Source of the DNA: Nannizziopsis barbatae
Taxonomy: Eukaryota; Ascomycota; Eurotiomycetes; Onygenales; Nannizziopsiaceae
Assembly (NCBI GenBank): GCA_014964245.1
Contig: JACVYH010000003.1
Span: forward strand, 2,480,001-2,544,000
Direction of reading: 5' to 3'
DNA: 64,000 bases
The notes beneath the pieces were generated by a model. The model searched no databases, had not been told where the DNA came from, and saw only the letters and a list, made by a program, of their open reading frames with translations. Of this stretch, positions 33,136 through 45,000 are shown piece by piece; the stretch's first letter is position 1, and every line of letters begins with the position of its first letter. The position numbers were made by a program, and so were the translations under genes.

Positions 33136-36100
33136 ATGGAAATCTCTCCGTCACCTTTGCGAAGGGTCGAGAATGAGGTTATCGAATGTTGGGATGATGA
33201 TGACGACCTTCAGTGTGGTGATGATATCTATTTCCGCACCGCTTCCACTACAACCTCAGTGACCGGGTCTTCCTTGCGGCCCTCTGGTCATCGTGACTCC
33301 ATTTCGTCTCGCCGTTCTTGCAGGTCGGATCGCGATTCCAATTACGGTGATGAAGAAAGTTGGCAATTGTTATTGAACGAAGATGATTTTGGCACCGAAG
33401 ACGCGATCACTTCCGCTAAGAATGCTGGTATCCCCATTCCCGACGGAATACCAAGGTCTGCTCTCTTGGGAGGGACAATCAAAAGACTAGGTGGTCGGAA
33501 GGGCAAGAAAGCCCTCGGAGACGATTGGTCTGAAGATTTGGATCTGGCTGGGCTCAGCGGAGAACTTCATCTAAGATTTAAACATGAAGCTACCTCACCG
33601 GAATCGCTCCTACACCTGAGCTCTTTACCGACAAGTCCATCCAAATCGCGAGATTTGGATTATTTCACCGAGATTATCAATCGTTCACCCGTTCCACAGG
33701 CGCTGTTCAGCGATTTAGATAAATTTAAAGATACTGATGAGGATGCTTCCTTTGATGATGTCCCGACGATCAAGGTTGCCAAAACCCGGCCTTCACCTAT
33801 TTCAAACCTCTTCGCCGAACCGAGCCCGACACAGTCTAATGATCAGAATGATAGAATGGAAGTCGACTTGGTGCTCCCTTCAGATGGCGAACCTCTACGA
33901 CTATCCACCCGCCGAGAAGCGAAGACGCCCGATACTCTTGGCGATGACTTCGATTGTGAATGGGCGGAAGGCAGCATTGGAGTGCGATTTGGTGGGACAA
34001 AACGAGAGCCGTTCTCGGCTCGAAGCTCTACTGCCTCTGTGATGAGTCCTAGTATTTCTAGCTGCCTGACTGTCGAAAGTGAAGATGAAGGGTTTCACGA
34101 CCTTGTTCTACCAGATGAGCCTTTAGACCTCACAAAATCTATGCAGAAGAGGCAGGAGTCCATGCCACCTGCCACTCCGGACCTTCCTCCCGAAATAGAG
34201 GCTCGCAAGGAACCGGCACCGGATGCGGACGACTTCTTCTCTGGAATTGATATCGGTAACGGTGAAGTCTTTGATAGTGAAAAATTAACACTCAATCGGA
34301 ATATCAAAAGGAAGATTGAGACACCAGCGAGCCCGGCTAGACGTGGGGCCACCACTATCACATTTACAAGTCGAACCACCAACACTCGCATTCCCAGGTT
34401 ATCTACCCTTGAACGCTCCCATTCTACCCAACTTGAACCCGTCTCTGAGAGCGGAGCACCAGTGGCCAAGTTTGTTCGCCCTCCTTCTCGGCTGGGCGGT
34501 GGTCACGGCACACACTCTTCGCTATCAAATATATCAGTGTCTAGTGCCGGTTCCGTTTCCTCTAATCCAGCTACCCGTCGACTTAATTCTAGAAGCTCAA
34601 AAGAAACATTACGTGGCGAATCAAATAGTAAAGCTACCCAGCTACTTAAGACCAAACGCTCAATTCCAGGTTTACGTAACTTCAACGGCAGCATGGTTCC
34701 AGTCCCGAGATCTCCAGGCCGACAAGAAAGCAGTGGAACCAACCGAGGCACGGTTTCTCCTCGCCCAAAAACCCCAGTTGATCGGTCAACCACTGATGCC
34801 CGTATTGCACAGCAAAGACGGCCTCATGTACCCTTTATTCCTGCCGGTGCCTCTCCTGGCCAGTCACATCATGTCAGCCTCAAATCAAGCAGGCAATTCC
34901 GCAGAGCCGACTCGGACCCCTCGGGGGATATATTCGCACATCAAAGATCTACTTCCAGAGTCTCAACGTCCTCAGCATTATCAGATGCCACCCGTCGAGG
35001 GAGTGCTGACCTTCCTGCAGGGTCTTTTGCTGCTAAACATACCGTAACAAAACCGAGTCGAAAGAGGCATTTTGGAGACGGCACAGAACTTGATATCTTT
35101 GACGACCTCCCAACTTCCGTAGCAACGGAAAGCAAGTTTGTCAAGCCCGCTTTAAGAAAAGGCCCTCCCCGTGCCCTAAGAAACAGACTTAGTCAATCTG
35201 GAATTCCCGTTCCTCTGAAATCAGACTCGACATGTTCTCCATTGCCGATGAGCCCACAGCGCCCGGATCTCACTCCGAGATTCGCCCGAGACACCAATGC
35301 CTCTAGAATCGCCCGAGAGCAAAGGATTGCTGCCATGATACACAATCAAAAGGAACGGGAAAATGGACCTCTGACGCCAATTAATGTGAATTGGAAGTCT
35401 CCTCCTTTTAGTCGTCCACCTCCCAGCCCCAATGTATTGAAGGGTAGAGCAGGACATAAGCATCGCAACTCCATTACACGGCCCCAGCTAATCAAACCAA
35501 TGGGCAATGGAGTTCACGAACCGAAATGTAAGTTAGCCTGGAAACACCCTTTGGCATCTAACAATGCTTACATTTATCAATTAGCCGTCAAAGGTATGAA
35601 GTACAACCCGGTATTATATAGGTGGGAGGGCAATGAAACCGCCACTGCTGCTTTTGACGCACAGCCGCCACCTACTCCCTCAAAGTCTACTCTTGCTCTC
35701 ATTAGTAATATTGGAGGAATGACCGGCACCCAAGTAGTTGGTTCTATGGTGTTTGATCCCCAACGCATGTGTTGGCTCAAGTTAGGCCCCCCTTTCTCTG
35801 GAAAACCAGCAGCAAGCACCCCGCCCGACGACGATGATGTTTTTGCCGGCCTTGATGACCTTGAAGATCGCCCATCAAAGTCCAACACCGCTTCCCGGAC
35901 TGTGTCGGCAGCCGCCGACCATGAAATAGCTGATGCTCTAGCTGGCGATGACAAAAGCGGCGATTCTTCCGATGACTGGCAAATGGCAGAGGAATTTGAC
36001 GTGGGGCCAGAATTTATCAAAAGACAACGTGCTGAAGAGGAAAAATGGAGAAGGAAGGTCAGTAAATGGGTCAGCGAAGATCGCAAAAGGTTCGGGGATG

Positions 36101-36177
36101 GGTGGCGATGGGCAATTCGAGATCTTGCCAAAGAAGAGAACTTTCTCAAAAAGCTCCCCGCGAGCGTTAAACGGTGA
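33136..36177 (+). CDS. BYR4: Byr4/Bfa1-like cytokinesis (SIN/MEN) regulator
   Basis: This is a single exon of 1013 aa from the ATG at 33136 (MEISPSPLRRVENEVIECWD). The frame is open 39 nt further upstream, but the acidic ECWDDDDDLQ start is typical of the family. Byr4 (Bfa1 in budding yeast) is the scaffold half of the two-part GAP, with Cdc16/Bub2, that holds the Spg1/Tem1 GTPase inactive at spindle poles. Most of the protein is disordered and Ser/Pro/Arg-rich. The conserved C-terminal core contains KGMKYNPVLYRWEGNE and GGMTGTQVVGSMVFDPQRMC, two related motifs that look like an internal repeat. The C-terminal end (EEKWRRKVSKWVSEDRKRFG) is helical. Identification rests on the C-terminal motifs. 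Confidence 0.85.
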   Translation: MEISPSPLRRVENEVIECWDDDDDLQCGDDIYFRTASTTTSVTGSSLRPSGHRDSISSRRSCRSDRDSNYGDEESWQLLLNEDDFGTEDAITSAKNAGIPIPDGIPRSALLGGTIKRLGGRKGKKALGDDWSEDLDLAGLSGELHLRFKHEATSPESLLHLSSLPTSPSKSRDLDYFTEIINRSPVPQALFSDLDKFKDTDEDASFDDVPTIKVAKTRPSPISNLFAEPSPTQSNDQNDRMEVDLVLPSDGEPLRLSTRREAKTPDTLGDDFDCEWAEGSIGVRFGGTKREPFSARSSTASVMSPSISSCLTVESEDEGFHDLVLPDEPLDLTKSMQKRQESMPPATPDLPPEIEARKEPAPDADDFFSGIDIGNGEVFDSEKLTLNRNIKRKIETPASPARRGATTITFTSRTTNTRIPRLSTLERSHSTQLEPVSESGAPVAKFVRPPSRLGGGHGTHSSLSNISVSSAGSVSSNPATRRLNSRSSKETLRGESNSKATQLLKTKRSIPGLRNFNGSMVPVPRSPGRQESSGTNRGTVSPRPKTPVDRSTTDARIAQQRRPHVPFIPAGASPGQSHHVSLKSSRQFRRADSDPSGDIFAHQRSTSRVSTSSALSDATRRGSADLPAGSFAAKHTVTKPSRKRHFGDGTELDIFDDLPTSVATESKFVKPALRKGPPRALRNRLSQSGIPVPLKSDSTCSPLPMSPQRPDLTPRFARDTNASRIAREQRIAAMIHNQKERENGPLTPINVNWKSPPFSRPPPSPNVLKGRAGHKHRNSITRPQLIKPMGNGVHEPKCKLAWKHPLASNNAYIYQLAVKGMKYNPVLYRWEGNETATAAFDAQPPPTPSKSTLALISNIGGMTGTQVVGSMVFDPQRMCWLKLGPPFSGKPAASTPPDDDDVFAGLDDLEDRPSKSNTASRTVSAAADHEIADALAGDDKSGDSSDDWQMAEEFDVGPEFIKRQRAEEEKWRRKVSKWVSEDRKRFGDGWRWAIRDLAKEENFLKKLPASVKR

Positions 36178-39100
36178 GAGCTCGAAGTAAAGCAAAAAAG
36201 GGCTTCAGATTCGCGTTTCTAGAACCACAGCCGACGACGTTTCATGCATTTCAACGATCAGCATTCACATTCGATATTTTTTTTAATGGTTGGGATATCC
36301 CAGAATCCCTTATTTTTTTATTTTTTTCAGGGGCTTTTGAGGAGGATTTTTCCCATCTCACTGCTCTTACGGTATTATGATGGCTACGCTTCTCAATTCA
36401 TTTTAAAGCATGTCTACTCGGGCCCATAGCGGCGAACTATCTGCGGTTTATTCCCACCTGGCATCTGCTTAACGACTTCATGAACAGCATATCATGAGGA
36501 AACACAATTGTTACTCATTCTTGGTTTTTGGCATATTTTACCCCGTGTATTCTAGCTTTATTACTGTGCGACCTTACTGCCGATTATTCCTGCATTTCAA
36601 ATTCCTGCGTTTGCTTTTCCTGTTTTCAAGGATGAAGATTATTCCCATATTTGGTTTTTAATAGTTATACGGTTGATTTTGCCTAGCTGTGTAGTGAATG
36701 AATGCGCCTCTTTTTGGTTTGTTTTCGTGCTTTTTGCCATCGTGGCCAATATTCAGGGGCGACTCTCACCCTGGGCAGACTTCCGGGTGCTTGAACGCCG
36801 GGTGAATCTCTTTCGCTCAGATTGGTCAAGCCATGTCTAAGAGCCCAAAATTTGTTGCCGACCCTTTTTCGCGGTCGCCGAACATGGTGAGCATCTCGGA
36901 AACGAACGTTGATTGTTAATGAAGCGCCTGCTTTCGGGACGAGGGTCTTCTTCCCCCGCCGCCTCTTGAAGCCAGGGGTCAAAACCGGAGCTAGTGGTGA
37001 TCAATGCGCAGAGCAAAATTCAAATAATACGAGTGTCTCATTGAGGGAGAAGTGGTTTTCACCCTTATTGGCCACGGGACATTTCGCACTGTGGCCTGAC
37101 GTAACGAGCTGCCAGTGATGAGAAATACTAAAATCTTCAGAGCTCGGATTCTTCAATCTCCTCGGGCATTAAACTTATTGTTGAACGAACAGGATTGCAC
37201 TGCTTACAGCCGGTCCAAACTCTCCGCGCTCGCTCCCGCCCTTGCAGCGGCCGAAGGCTATGTTACTCTAGTGTTGGTCCGATCGATCTTCGCAAACTTC
37301 AGAGTGAGCGAGACCCATCTAGGTGCCATCGGAGAAATGGCAATTGGCTCCCCCACGGTGCAATGCATGTCCTCCTCCCACGTCCTTCCTGGACGAGTTA
37401 GCGCTCGGCCTCTTGTGATGCCGCTGCTGCACACCGACTTTTTTGTCGGTTGGTGCATGCGCGAAGCATCCCGCGCAAGGTGGAGCAGAGGTCCTTTAAG
37501 GATTGATGAAGAACTCAAAGCGAATATTCGAGATGCTCCTGTCGAATATGGTTTCGCGAAGACAGAGAAGTTCGTTGACCTTTCGGGTTCAACGATGCCG
37601 TTGCGGAGGATCACATCTTCGCTACCGACCACTAAGGAAGCATCCGGTGGGCGGAAGACGAAATTGCCTTGTTGCCTTTTAAACACCACAGTTGCAAGGC
37701 CCGGTACTCCGTACGGGAACTCAACTTACTCGCATCTTTCGAAGATGGATCTCGATTATGTAAACGGGCTGGAGAAGGATGGGCACTTGCCGATAGGTTC
37801 CCGGATTTTGGCAAGAACACGTTACCGATAACATAATTCATTGTGTTGAAAGACCAGATTCGAATGCATGAGCAGCGGGAACCAGGAACGGCTGTTAGCT
37901 TTGGTTGCAGATGTTGCCTAAGGCCTAAGCTTGGGGATCAATGGAAGCTATCAATTCACCCAAGTAGCAAGTATGGGAAGAATGATTCGGACCACATAGT
38001 TAACCGTCTGCTCTTCCTTCATTGACTCATTCACAGTGAGTGAACGAACACTGTCTCGTTTCATTATTAACTACACACCTCGAGCTTGGTATAACTACCT
38101 GGTAAGTGCTCCGTGCCTAGCAACATGCAGTTTTCAAGGCTAAAGTCGAACTTCACCACTAGCGACAATTGCTAGCGGAGTCATTTCCGGGGACCCCTTG
38201 ACACCGATCTTGGCTCTCTCACGTTTGCAAAAAGAGCCTTGACCGAGGTTGTTCTATTTACTCTTTGAATTGACGGGCATCAAGTCAGTAACCGAAGTGA
38301 GCTACGGAATACTTCTAGGCCTGATGCATGGATATGGGTAAACAAGGGCAAGGGTGGGTTAGTTGAGGTGCGATATGGATTCGTTCATCGGTCGCATCCA
38401 ATCAATATGTCTAGGCGAACCGACGCTGGACGATACCTTGATTATTATTTTTGGGAATTTGAATAATCGTTCATACATACTTACCAATCTGTTTGTAAGC
38501 GCCCGGGCCTTCCTTTGGTCGTCCCGCTCTCAAGCCAGCATTGGCTGGGCAATTTGGTACCAAACCCATATTAACGGGGTTCGAGTTAAGCTCTGGACGG
38601 AGGCACTGTGGAGTTCGGTAACTACGGAGTACGGAGTACTTGTCCAGAACATGATCTTTGTATCTCGACTGGAGAGAACGGGAGATCTACATACATGGGG
38701 CAAGGCAGATGGAATGCAAATAAAGTCTTTTTCATCGATCTGATATAAAGATACTTGCAAGCTTGTTGCTCTTTAGCCATTTAAAATTGACGAAACCGGA
38801 TGCCTTTCGTGCACTCCATTCTACAATTTACTAAGAAAAAAAATTATCGACAGTGGTCACATCTATTTTCTGTGCAATCCTGGGTTGAACTTGAATAAAG
38901 AGTTCCATATCCAATGGAAGGCTGAGTGTCTTACTTGGCAAATCCTTGGGGGCCAATTCAGATAGCCTTTCGAATTTTTCATATAACAATTTTAGGGGTA
39001 TAGTTGAAAGTTTTACCATCGCCTTGGTTTGGAGATCTTGTTGTAGGACAATTGACTATAGGCCCAATTGGCGTTTTGGCAGTTGTCACACAGAATGTCT

Positions 39101-42100
39101 TGTCGACGACCCATCTTGCAAGATGGCTGATCATTTCGAAATTCGTCAGATTCTTCAGGAATTAAAATCCGAAGCTGGCCCCAGTGACGCGTTCTCAAGT
39201 GAGGAACAGGGAAAAGTAGATGAAGTCGTGACCTGTAAAGCCGTACGGCCGAAAATCATCCGGTGCCAGATAATGGCTGCAGAGCAAATCCGATCTTAGG
39301 GATAAAAGCGGGAGAACCTAGCTGCTTCGAGCGGTCAACAGCGAGCGTTGAATCAGAACCATGGCACTACCTGCGCTCCTGCCGGGTATTGATTCAAGAC
39401 AAACAAACCTGCAGATGGTGTTTCAAGCTAGATATGTTGTCAACAAGTGGTCACAGGGCTGAACGACTTTACGGAATGAACGGAGCGGAAACGAACAGAC
39501 CACGCGTTCCTTTACCGGATTCACCATTTTGACGCCACCGCTGGAGCTGAAAGTGATCACGATTGCCTTGGTCCCGGGACCCTTCTCGATACGGAGGGTC
39601 TGATTCTATTACCCTGAATGGGTGTGTTTCCAGTCAAGCGCGAACATGGGAGGACACGGAGAAAATATGCCGGACGAGAAGAGAGGCAAAACAGGGGAAA
39701 GCTTGATCGTTGGGGTTGGTTCATGAGGTGTCAGAATCTTAAGATAGGTAACGAGGAGAATCGGTCAGCAGGGAGGTTGCATGGAGCACGAATTATCTCC
39801 AGATGACATCGCCTCCAAGAAAATGGCATCCTGAGAGGCATCGCCTAGGTCGTGCAATGTGCTACAGTGCCATAAAGGCTCAGTTAGCGGCAGAACTGAT
39901 CCGGGCAGTCCTCCGAGAATTTCAAAAGTTGCCTTCAAAGGGTCCTTGTGCTCAATAAAAGCGAGCCTTGAAAGTTTGACTGATTGAATGCTGAAAGCTT
40001 CCGAGTTTTCCACAAGCAGATTGGTTGAGCACATCAAGCTTTGCTAAACCCCATTAATTGGACAATCATTGAGTTGAATTCATCAGTGGCTGCTTCGGTT
40101 AACCGATATCAGCGCCTTGAATCCGATGTATGAGCAGTTCCCGCCTGCTCTAAAATCTGCATTATTGATTATTGGAAATGCAAGAAAAATAAAACATAGT
40201 AATAAGAAAATATAATCGAGCGGAGAAACATGATATCTTTCCGGGATTACAAAAAAGGGCGACTTGTTGGTGTGAAGAATCGGATTGTGGCGAGATTCGT
40301 TCGTCTCTGTATGGTCCAGGAATATGAAACATGCCTCGCTGTCGACCCTTGATTGATCTAGAAGCTGAGCGACTTGCATATCCATGTGTAATTGGATCCT
40401 TGGCCGGCGGCACGGCCAATGATCAGTGAACCAATGCTTACAGGAGGACATTCACCACTCGTGTTAGGTGGATGATTGCATCCTTCTTAGAGTTGCATGT
40501 CTTCGCAGGTGCAGTTGATGCTCATGCAGCTCGTCTGCAGTGCGTGTTCATAGACCTCGAAGATCGTCGACGAACTCCACCCGAATAAATCTTGATTTGC
40601 TTACCGACTGGGGAATCAGGGTCATTTGTCTTCATCTCGCAGTATTTGAAATATTATGATTATTTGCCTGAAGAATCAAGAACACAGCTGGATACGCCCC
40701 GTAAACTTGGGGGATCTGCTCTTTTCAACCCATCAGAGGCAAAAAGGAAATTAATTCAGCCCCCGGCGCCAATGGAAACCCGTATCTCTCCAGCATCCAA
40801 TGGCTTTAGCTAGTGTCTCCATGCCAGGAACCACGGAGACGGAGGACGCTACTGCAGGCAGTTCGTTCCGTGGTCCCGTCCCCAGTCCTGCCGCTAACTG
40901 GCCGGCGATGGGATGGAGCGAAAACACTTTTCTGATTTTAGGTTAAGGTCAACGGGTGCTGGCCTCGATCAGCATCACACTAGTCTCGATGTATATTCCT
41001 CCGTATCCGTCCGTCAGAGCTTTGTAGACTCGTATGAAAAGCAGGGTGCTTTTTTTAATTTGTTGAGTAACTCGCCCTGTCGATTTTCGATGAATATGTC
41101 GCTTTAGCAGCACCGTGTTTTCTTTTTCAAGTCTCCTTTGTGCTCTTTTGGCATCGTCAAGACCGCGTTGCCTCTGAGTAATCGAGTTACCTTGGTATGC
41201 TCCACGGCCGCGGGAATGCACGAGGTAACTACCGATGACATGCAGGTCCTACGGCCTAACGGAAAACAAGCCAACACCCGAGAACCAAGGAAGAGCGTTA
41301 ACTGTCTGATTTTCGTGGAAACTCTGCAGCAGCCCCATGATCGTGGCACTGGGTATCTGGGGAGTGAGAAAGAAGGGCCCTCTCCCTAGTATCCTGGCTC
41401 CTTGCTGCGCACGGAAGGGGAAACCAGTACTAGCGAATGAAAAGTTCTCATCTGCACCTTATTTTGTAGCAGAGGCCTAAACGCTGAAACTCATAAAACA
41501 CCGGCGGTCCCCTCCTGTTATTGAAAATGCAATCAACGAGAGCCATGTCAATAACCCAGGGATATGACGACGCAAAAGGATGCTGCAGGCTCACAATTAG
41601 TGAATACGTAACTAGGTCTGTACATCGAAGAGTATTCAAGGTACTGTTGGTGCGGAAAGTACATTAGCAGCTCCTTTTTTTGATCGGAGATAACGAGTAT
41701 TTCACTCCATAATAATGCCTGATCGGTACCTTTTCTCATGCATGAGGTACGAAGGAAACCCGAGTCAATCCAGGAAGGAACCTGGTTAATAGTGTCCATG
41801 CACACTGCCCTTCATGTTTAATGCACGGAGCCTGTGTCTGTGTGTAGGTGCATCTACCCTCTGTACACCGTACGGGGAACGGGACACGGAGTCTCAACAA
41901 CTAATCAAAAGTACCGTAGAGCGTTGATCCAATGACCTTGACAGGAATTCATTGCCGGCATTGTTGATCAATCGATTTGACAATTGCCCAGTTCGCTTGA
42001 GACGTTTATTTTGATTCCCATGTAGGCCTTGCTTTCTTTTTGAAATTTTTTAAGCAAGCAATTCTCAGATATCTCAGCATTTCAGTGGTATGTGATCGAG

Positions 42101-44699
42101 TTTCTACTACCGACACAAGACCGTGGAAGTTAAGAGATCCTGGTGCGATGAAGGGCCTGTGTTGTTAGCGCTGCGTATCATTAATAAGGTTGTACAGCAT
42201 CTGCACCAAGACAATAATAAGTCGCAGAGTATGGGGCCTGACGGGGGTGGCCCTCGAGGTTTTCGCGGAACTGGCCGCAACATTATTACTTTCATTAATC
42301 CATGTTGGCTAAGGGTTTGACGTCAAGATCTGGATTCTGGAAAGCCTCGTAATATCGGAAAATTAACTTCTCTCTCTGTTTTGTTGCCCCAAAAACGAGG
42401 ATTGAAAGGGTCGGTTACTGATATCAGGTGTCAGTATCGAACCACCCCTTCAGAGTGATCTTAGCAATTGCCGCATGTTCCGTTTATATGCGATTTCAGG
42501 TCGTAATTTTGAAAAATCCATGGGAGAGTAAAAGAGGTGCTCGAGCTTTCAGCTCAGAGGAAACGGGGCGGGCTGGCTCACAGGGAATAGCCGCCGGACG
42601 ACTAATCGTAATTACCCACTTTTTGGTGAAGAAGTGCTGATCCTGAAAAGATTATAATTTTGGGGGGTTTTTGTTTTTTTTGTTTTGTTTTTTATTTTTT
42701 TTTTCTCCTTTCCACAATTTTGCCTGGTGCAGAGTTCGCGGACAGCGAACCAGCAGATAAACACGCATGCTGACACTGTTCATAGCCGATAGTGTATGTA
42801 GCCAAAGAAGGGCGTAGCAAACATATCCCATTTACGGAATGTTGATCCACCCATTGGAATGCAATTTATGGGATATGTTGACGGGATGCAAGCGCCCTCT
42901 GCTGGCATATCCCTCCCCCATCCATCACCTACATACATGAACCTCGACCGTGCATGTCAGAAGAATTATGAGGTGGCTCTGCGTGCATTCGTACCATGCT
43001 GCCAGCCAGCCCAAGAAAATTCGAACCGTGGAAATAGAGCCGTGAAGAAATCGGCAGCTATTGGCGAGCGAATGGGTGAAGAATCACTGGTCATAGAAGC
43101 GAAGTGCTTGAGTTGCAAGGTTGTGGCACGAAAAACATAGTCCAAAAGTATCTTGGGTTTCAGTCGTGCGTTTGGGGGCTTGAATTAACGAGTTGCTCGC
43201 TTGGAGGAGCATCTTCCTAGGCTCATGACTCAAGTCGGTTGGTGGCCGATATTCTTCGCCTCGCAGCAGAAGCGAACCAGACTTGGTCAAAAGATGGCTT
43301 GCTCGACGCTGTAAGACCCAGTCAAGATATCTGCAGGATTCGAAACAGCAAGCAGAACTCGTTGGGTCCGGCGCCACCAAGCCTGATCGCCATTGGATTA
43401 TGCGACCCCCAGCATGAAAGTCTGAAGATATCCAGCGGGGGTCAAGGAACCTGTCTGATCTTTAACGTGGCTGTCTGCCAAACTAAAACCCACATCCTTC
43501 ATCCCGTGATGCAGTTGACGATTGTTTGAGTTAAGGAGCCATTTCTTTTTAAGGTTGTTCATCCGACAGAACGCTCCAGTTCTGCTTGCCCACACACTAT
43601 TCTTTCACTCTTTCTGGGGTTTGATAATCTTTGCCGGGCCGAGCAAATCATAATCACCGTCAGCGAGACCAATTGAGGAAAGTTGTAAGAAAAAGAATAA
43701 ATGTGGCCAGATCAAGATGAAGTCCCCGTTTAGGGATCGATCAACACCAAGCTCGCGTAGTTTAGACTGCTTTAGAGGCACCGAGGTCATTTCAATGCCC
43801 AATCACCAATCTGTTGGCCAGATCACTTCCTCCCTTTTCCCCCCATTTGGAGAAAGGAGACACAGACACATGGATTGCAAGTGATCACGGCAGCTGGATT
43901 GACGAATCCCAATTAATGACCCGCAGTCTATTGACACATTTTCCTTTTTTTTTCTCCTTCCCCCCCTCTTCTCCTGGGCAGCCCCAGTTGCTTGTCTTTT
44001 TTCCCCCTTCCAGCCACCCTGCTTCTCGGCGCTCAGCCCTGTCTGCTTGCCCATCAGATGTTTGATACGCATACCTGTCCAGGCCCCTCACTGGCTGCTA
44101 GCCAACCCATGCACATATTTTGGTCGTACCAGCACTTCCCCGGTCAACTGCCGTTGTCCACGCAAATCAGACCGAAAAGATGTACCCTTGTTCGGGACCT
44201 ATTCTTTATTAGATGCTCTGGCTCTCGCAATCTTGATCCTCATCTTGCTTTCTCGTCTTCCTTGACAACGACGCCGATTCCTGCTCCACCGACTTGACCG
44301 TTTCAGCAAATCCCCTCGTTCAGTTGCCTCCGCCACTGCCGCTGAGCTTCTAAGCGCCCGGAAGCTTTAGTGGAACTCTCCTGGCCCGTTTCTCTAAAAA
44401 GCGGGCCCTTCCCAGCAGTTCACTGTCAATCGATCTATTTTTCCTCTTCCAGAGAAAAGTTCCGTTGATATAAGACTTCAACGATTGTCTCATATTCTTT
44501 GGTGCAGGTGTTTGCACTTGTCAGCCTCCTGGGTTGGTAGCCTTGCTGGAATTACCCAAAGCCAACTAGTCTACACACGAGACCTCCAATTGCTATAGTC
44601 GCCTGCGTCCGTTGCCTGTGTGCCTGTCTTGCAATTCTTCTGCATGCCCCGAGCTAGATGCTCTCAGCTGTGAGAGCCTTTTCCAAGTGACCTTTGAGA
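36178..44699. other. long gene-free stretch
   Basis: About 8.5 kb have no reading frame with recognisable domains or fungal-type exon structure. What is visible: an AT-rich 3' region to about 36670; a stretch at 37118-37831 open on both strands; TACTCCGTA elements at 37705-37713 and 38623-38638; a T/G-rich run at 42668-42707; and a CT-rich zone at about 43940-44010 that may be leader sequence. I see no terminal repeats, target-site duplications or transposase/reverse-transcriptase motifs, and the base composition is not conspicuously AT-rich as expected for RIP-mutated DNA. It may be a large upstream regulatory region for the HHCC gene. Confidence 0.5.
38623..38638. repeat. two overlapping TACGGAGTA elements
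   Basis: This is the reverse-complement form of the TACTCCGTA element, again as two copies overlapping by two bases, in the gene-free stretch. Confidence 0.8.
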
Positions 44700-44993
44700 A
44701 TGTTAGTCTTGATCCTCTGTTTCCCCTTTTCTCTCCTTCCTCCCCTGCGAATGATTGAAAAGCAATATCAGTTGAGAGAGAGACGTACTTTCTGTATAAC
44801 TCTCATCTGTACAAACATCTCCAATGCGTCGTATTTTCTGTTTCTCTCTTCTTTGTCCACGAATTACTTGAAATCTCGGTCTATCAAACCTCCGAGCTGG
44901 AAGGGCGGCTACAGTAATAATCGAGAATCATGGACTGATTTCATATTCCAGCGTTTGCCAAAGCCTACCAAAGAGCGAGAGCGAGAGAGCTAA
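44700..44993 (+). other. candidate upstream ORF of the HHCC-domain gene
   Basis: A 97-codon frame starts with ATG at 44700 (Met-Leu-Val-Leu-Ile-Leu-Cys...). It ends with TAA at 44991-44993, only 7 nt before the main ATG at 45001. If the transcript starts upstream and this segment is not spliced out, scanning ribosomes would meet it first. Its peptide has a hydrophobic start but no known family. Confidence 0.3.
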
Positions 44994-45000
44994 AGTCAAG

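Noticed and set aside
35577..36149. 190-codon minus-strand frame within BYR4
   Set aside because: It is a shadow of the conserved BYR4 C-terminal core, rich in Ser, Pro and Arg as expected from reversed codons.
37258..37689. Minus-strand 143-codon frame as a gene
   Set aside because: No recognisable domain, no splice context and complete overlap with an equally featureless plus-strand frame. Kept only as a finding.
42421..42470. tRNA-like GGTTCGA string (minus strand)
   Set aside because: No matching acceptor stem or anticodon arm can be folded around it by eye.
36178..45000. Transposon or RIP-mutated element
   Set aside because: No terminal repeats, transposase or reverse-transcriptase motifs are visible, and the sequence is not conspicuously AT-rich. 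Not provable without a genome-wide copy search.
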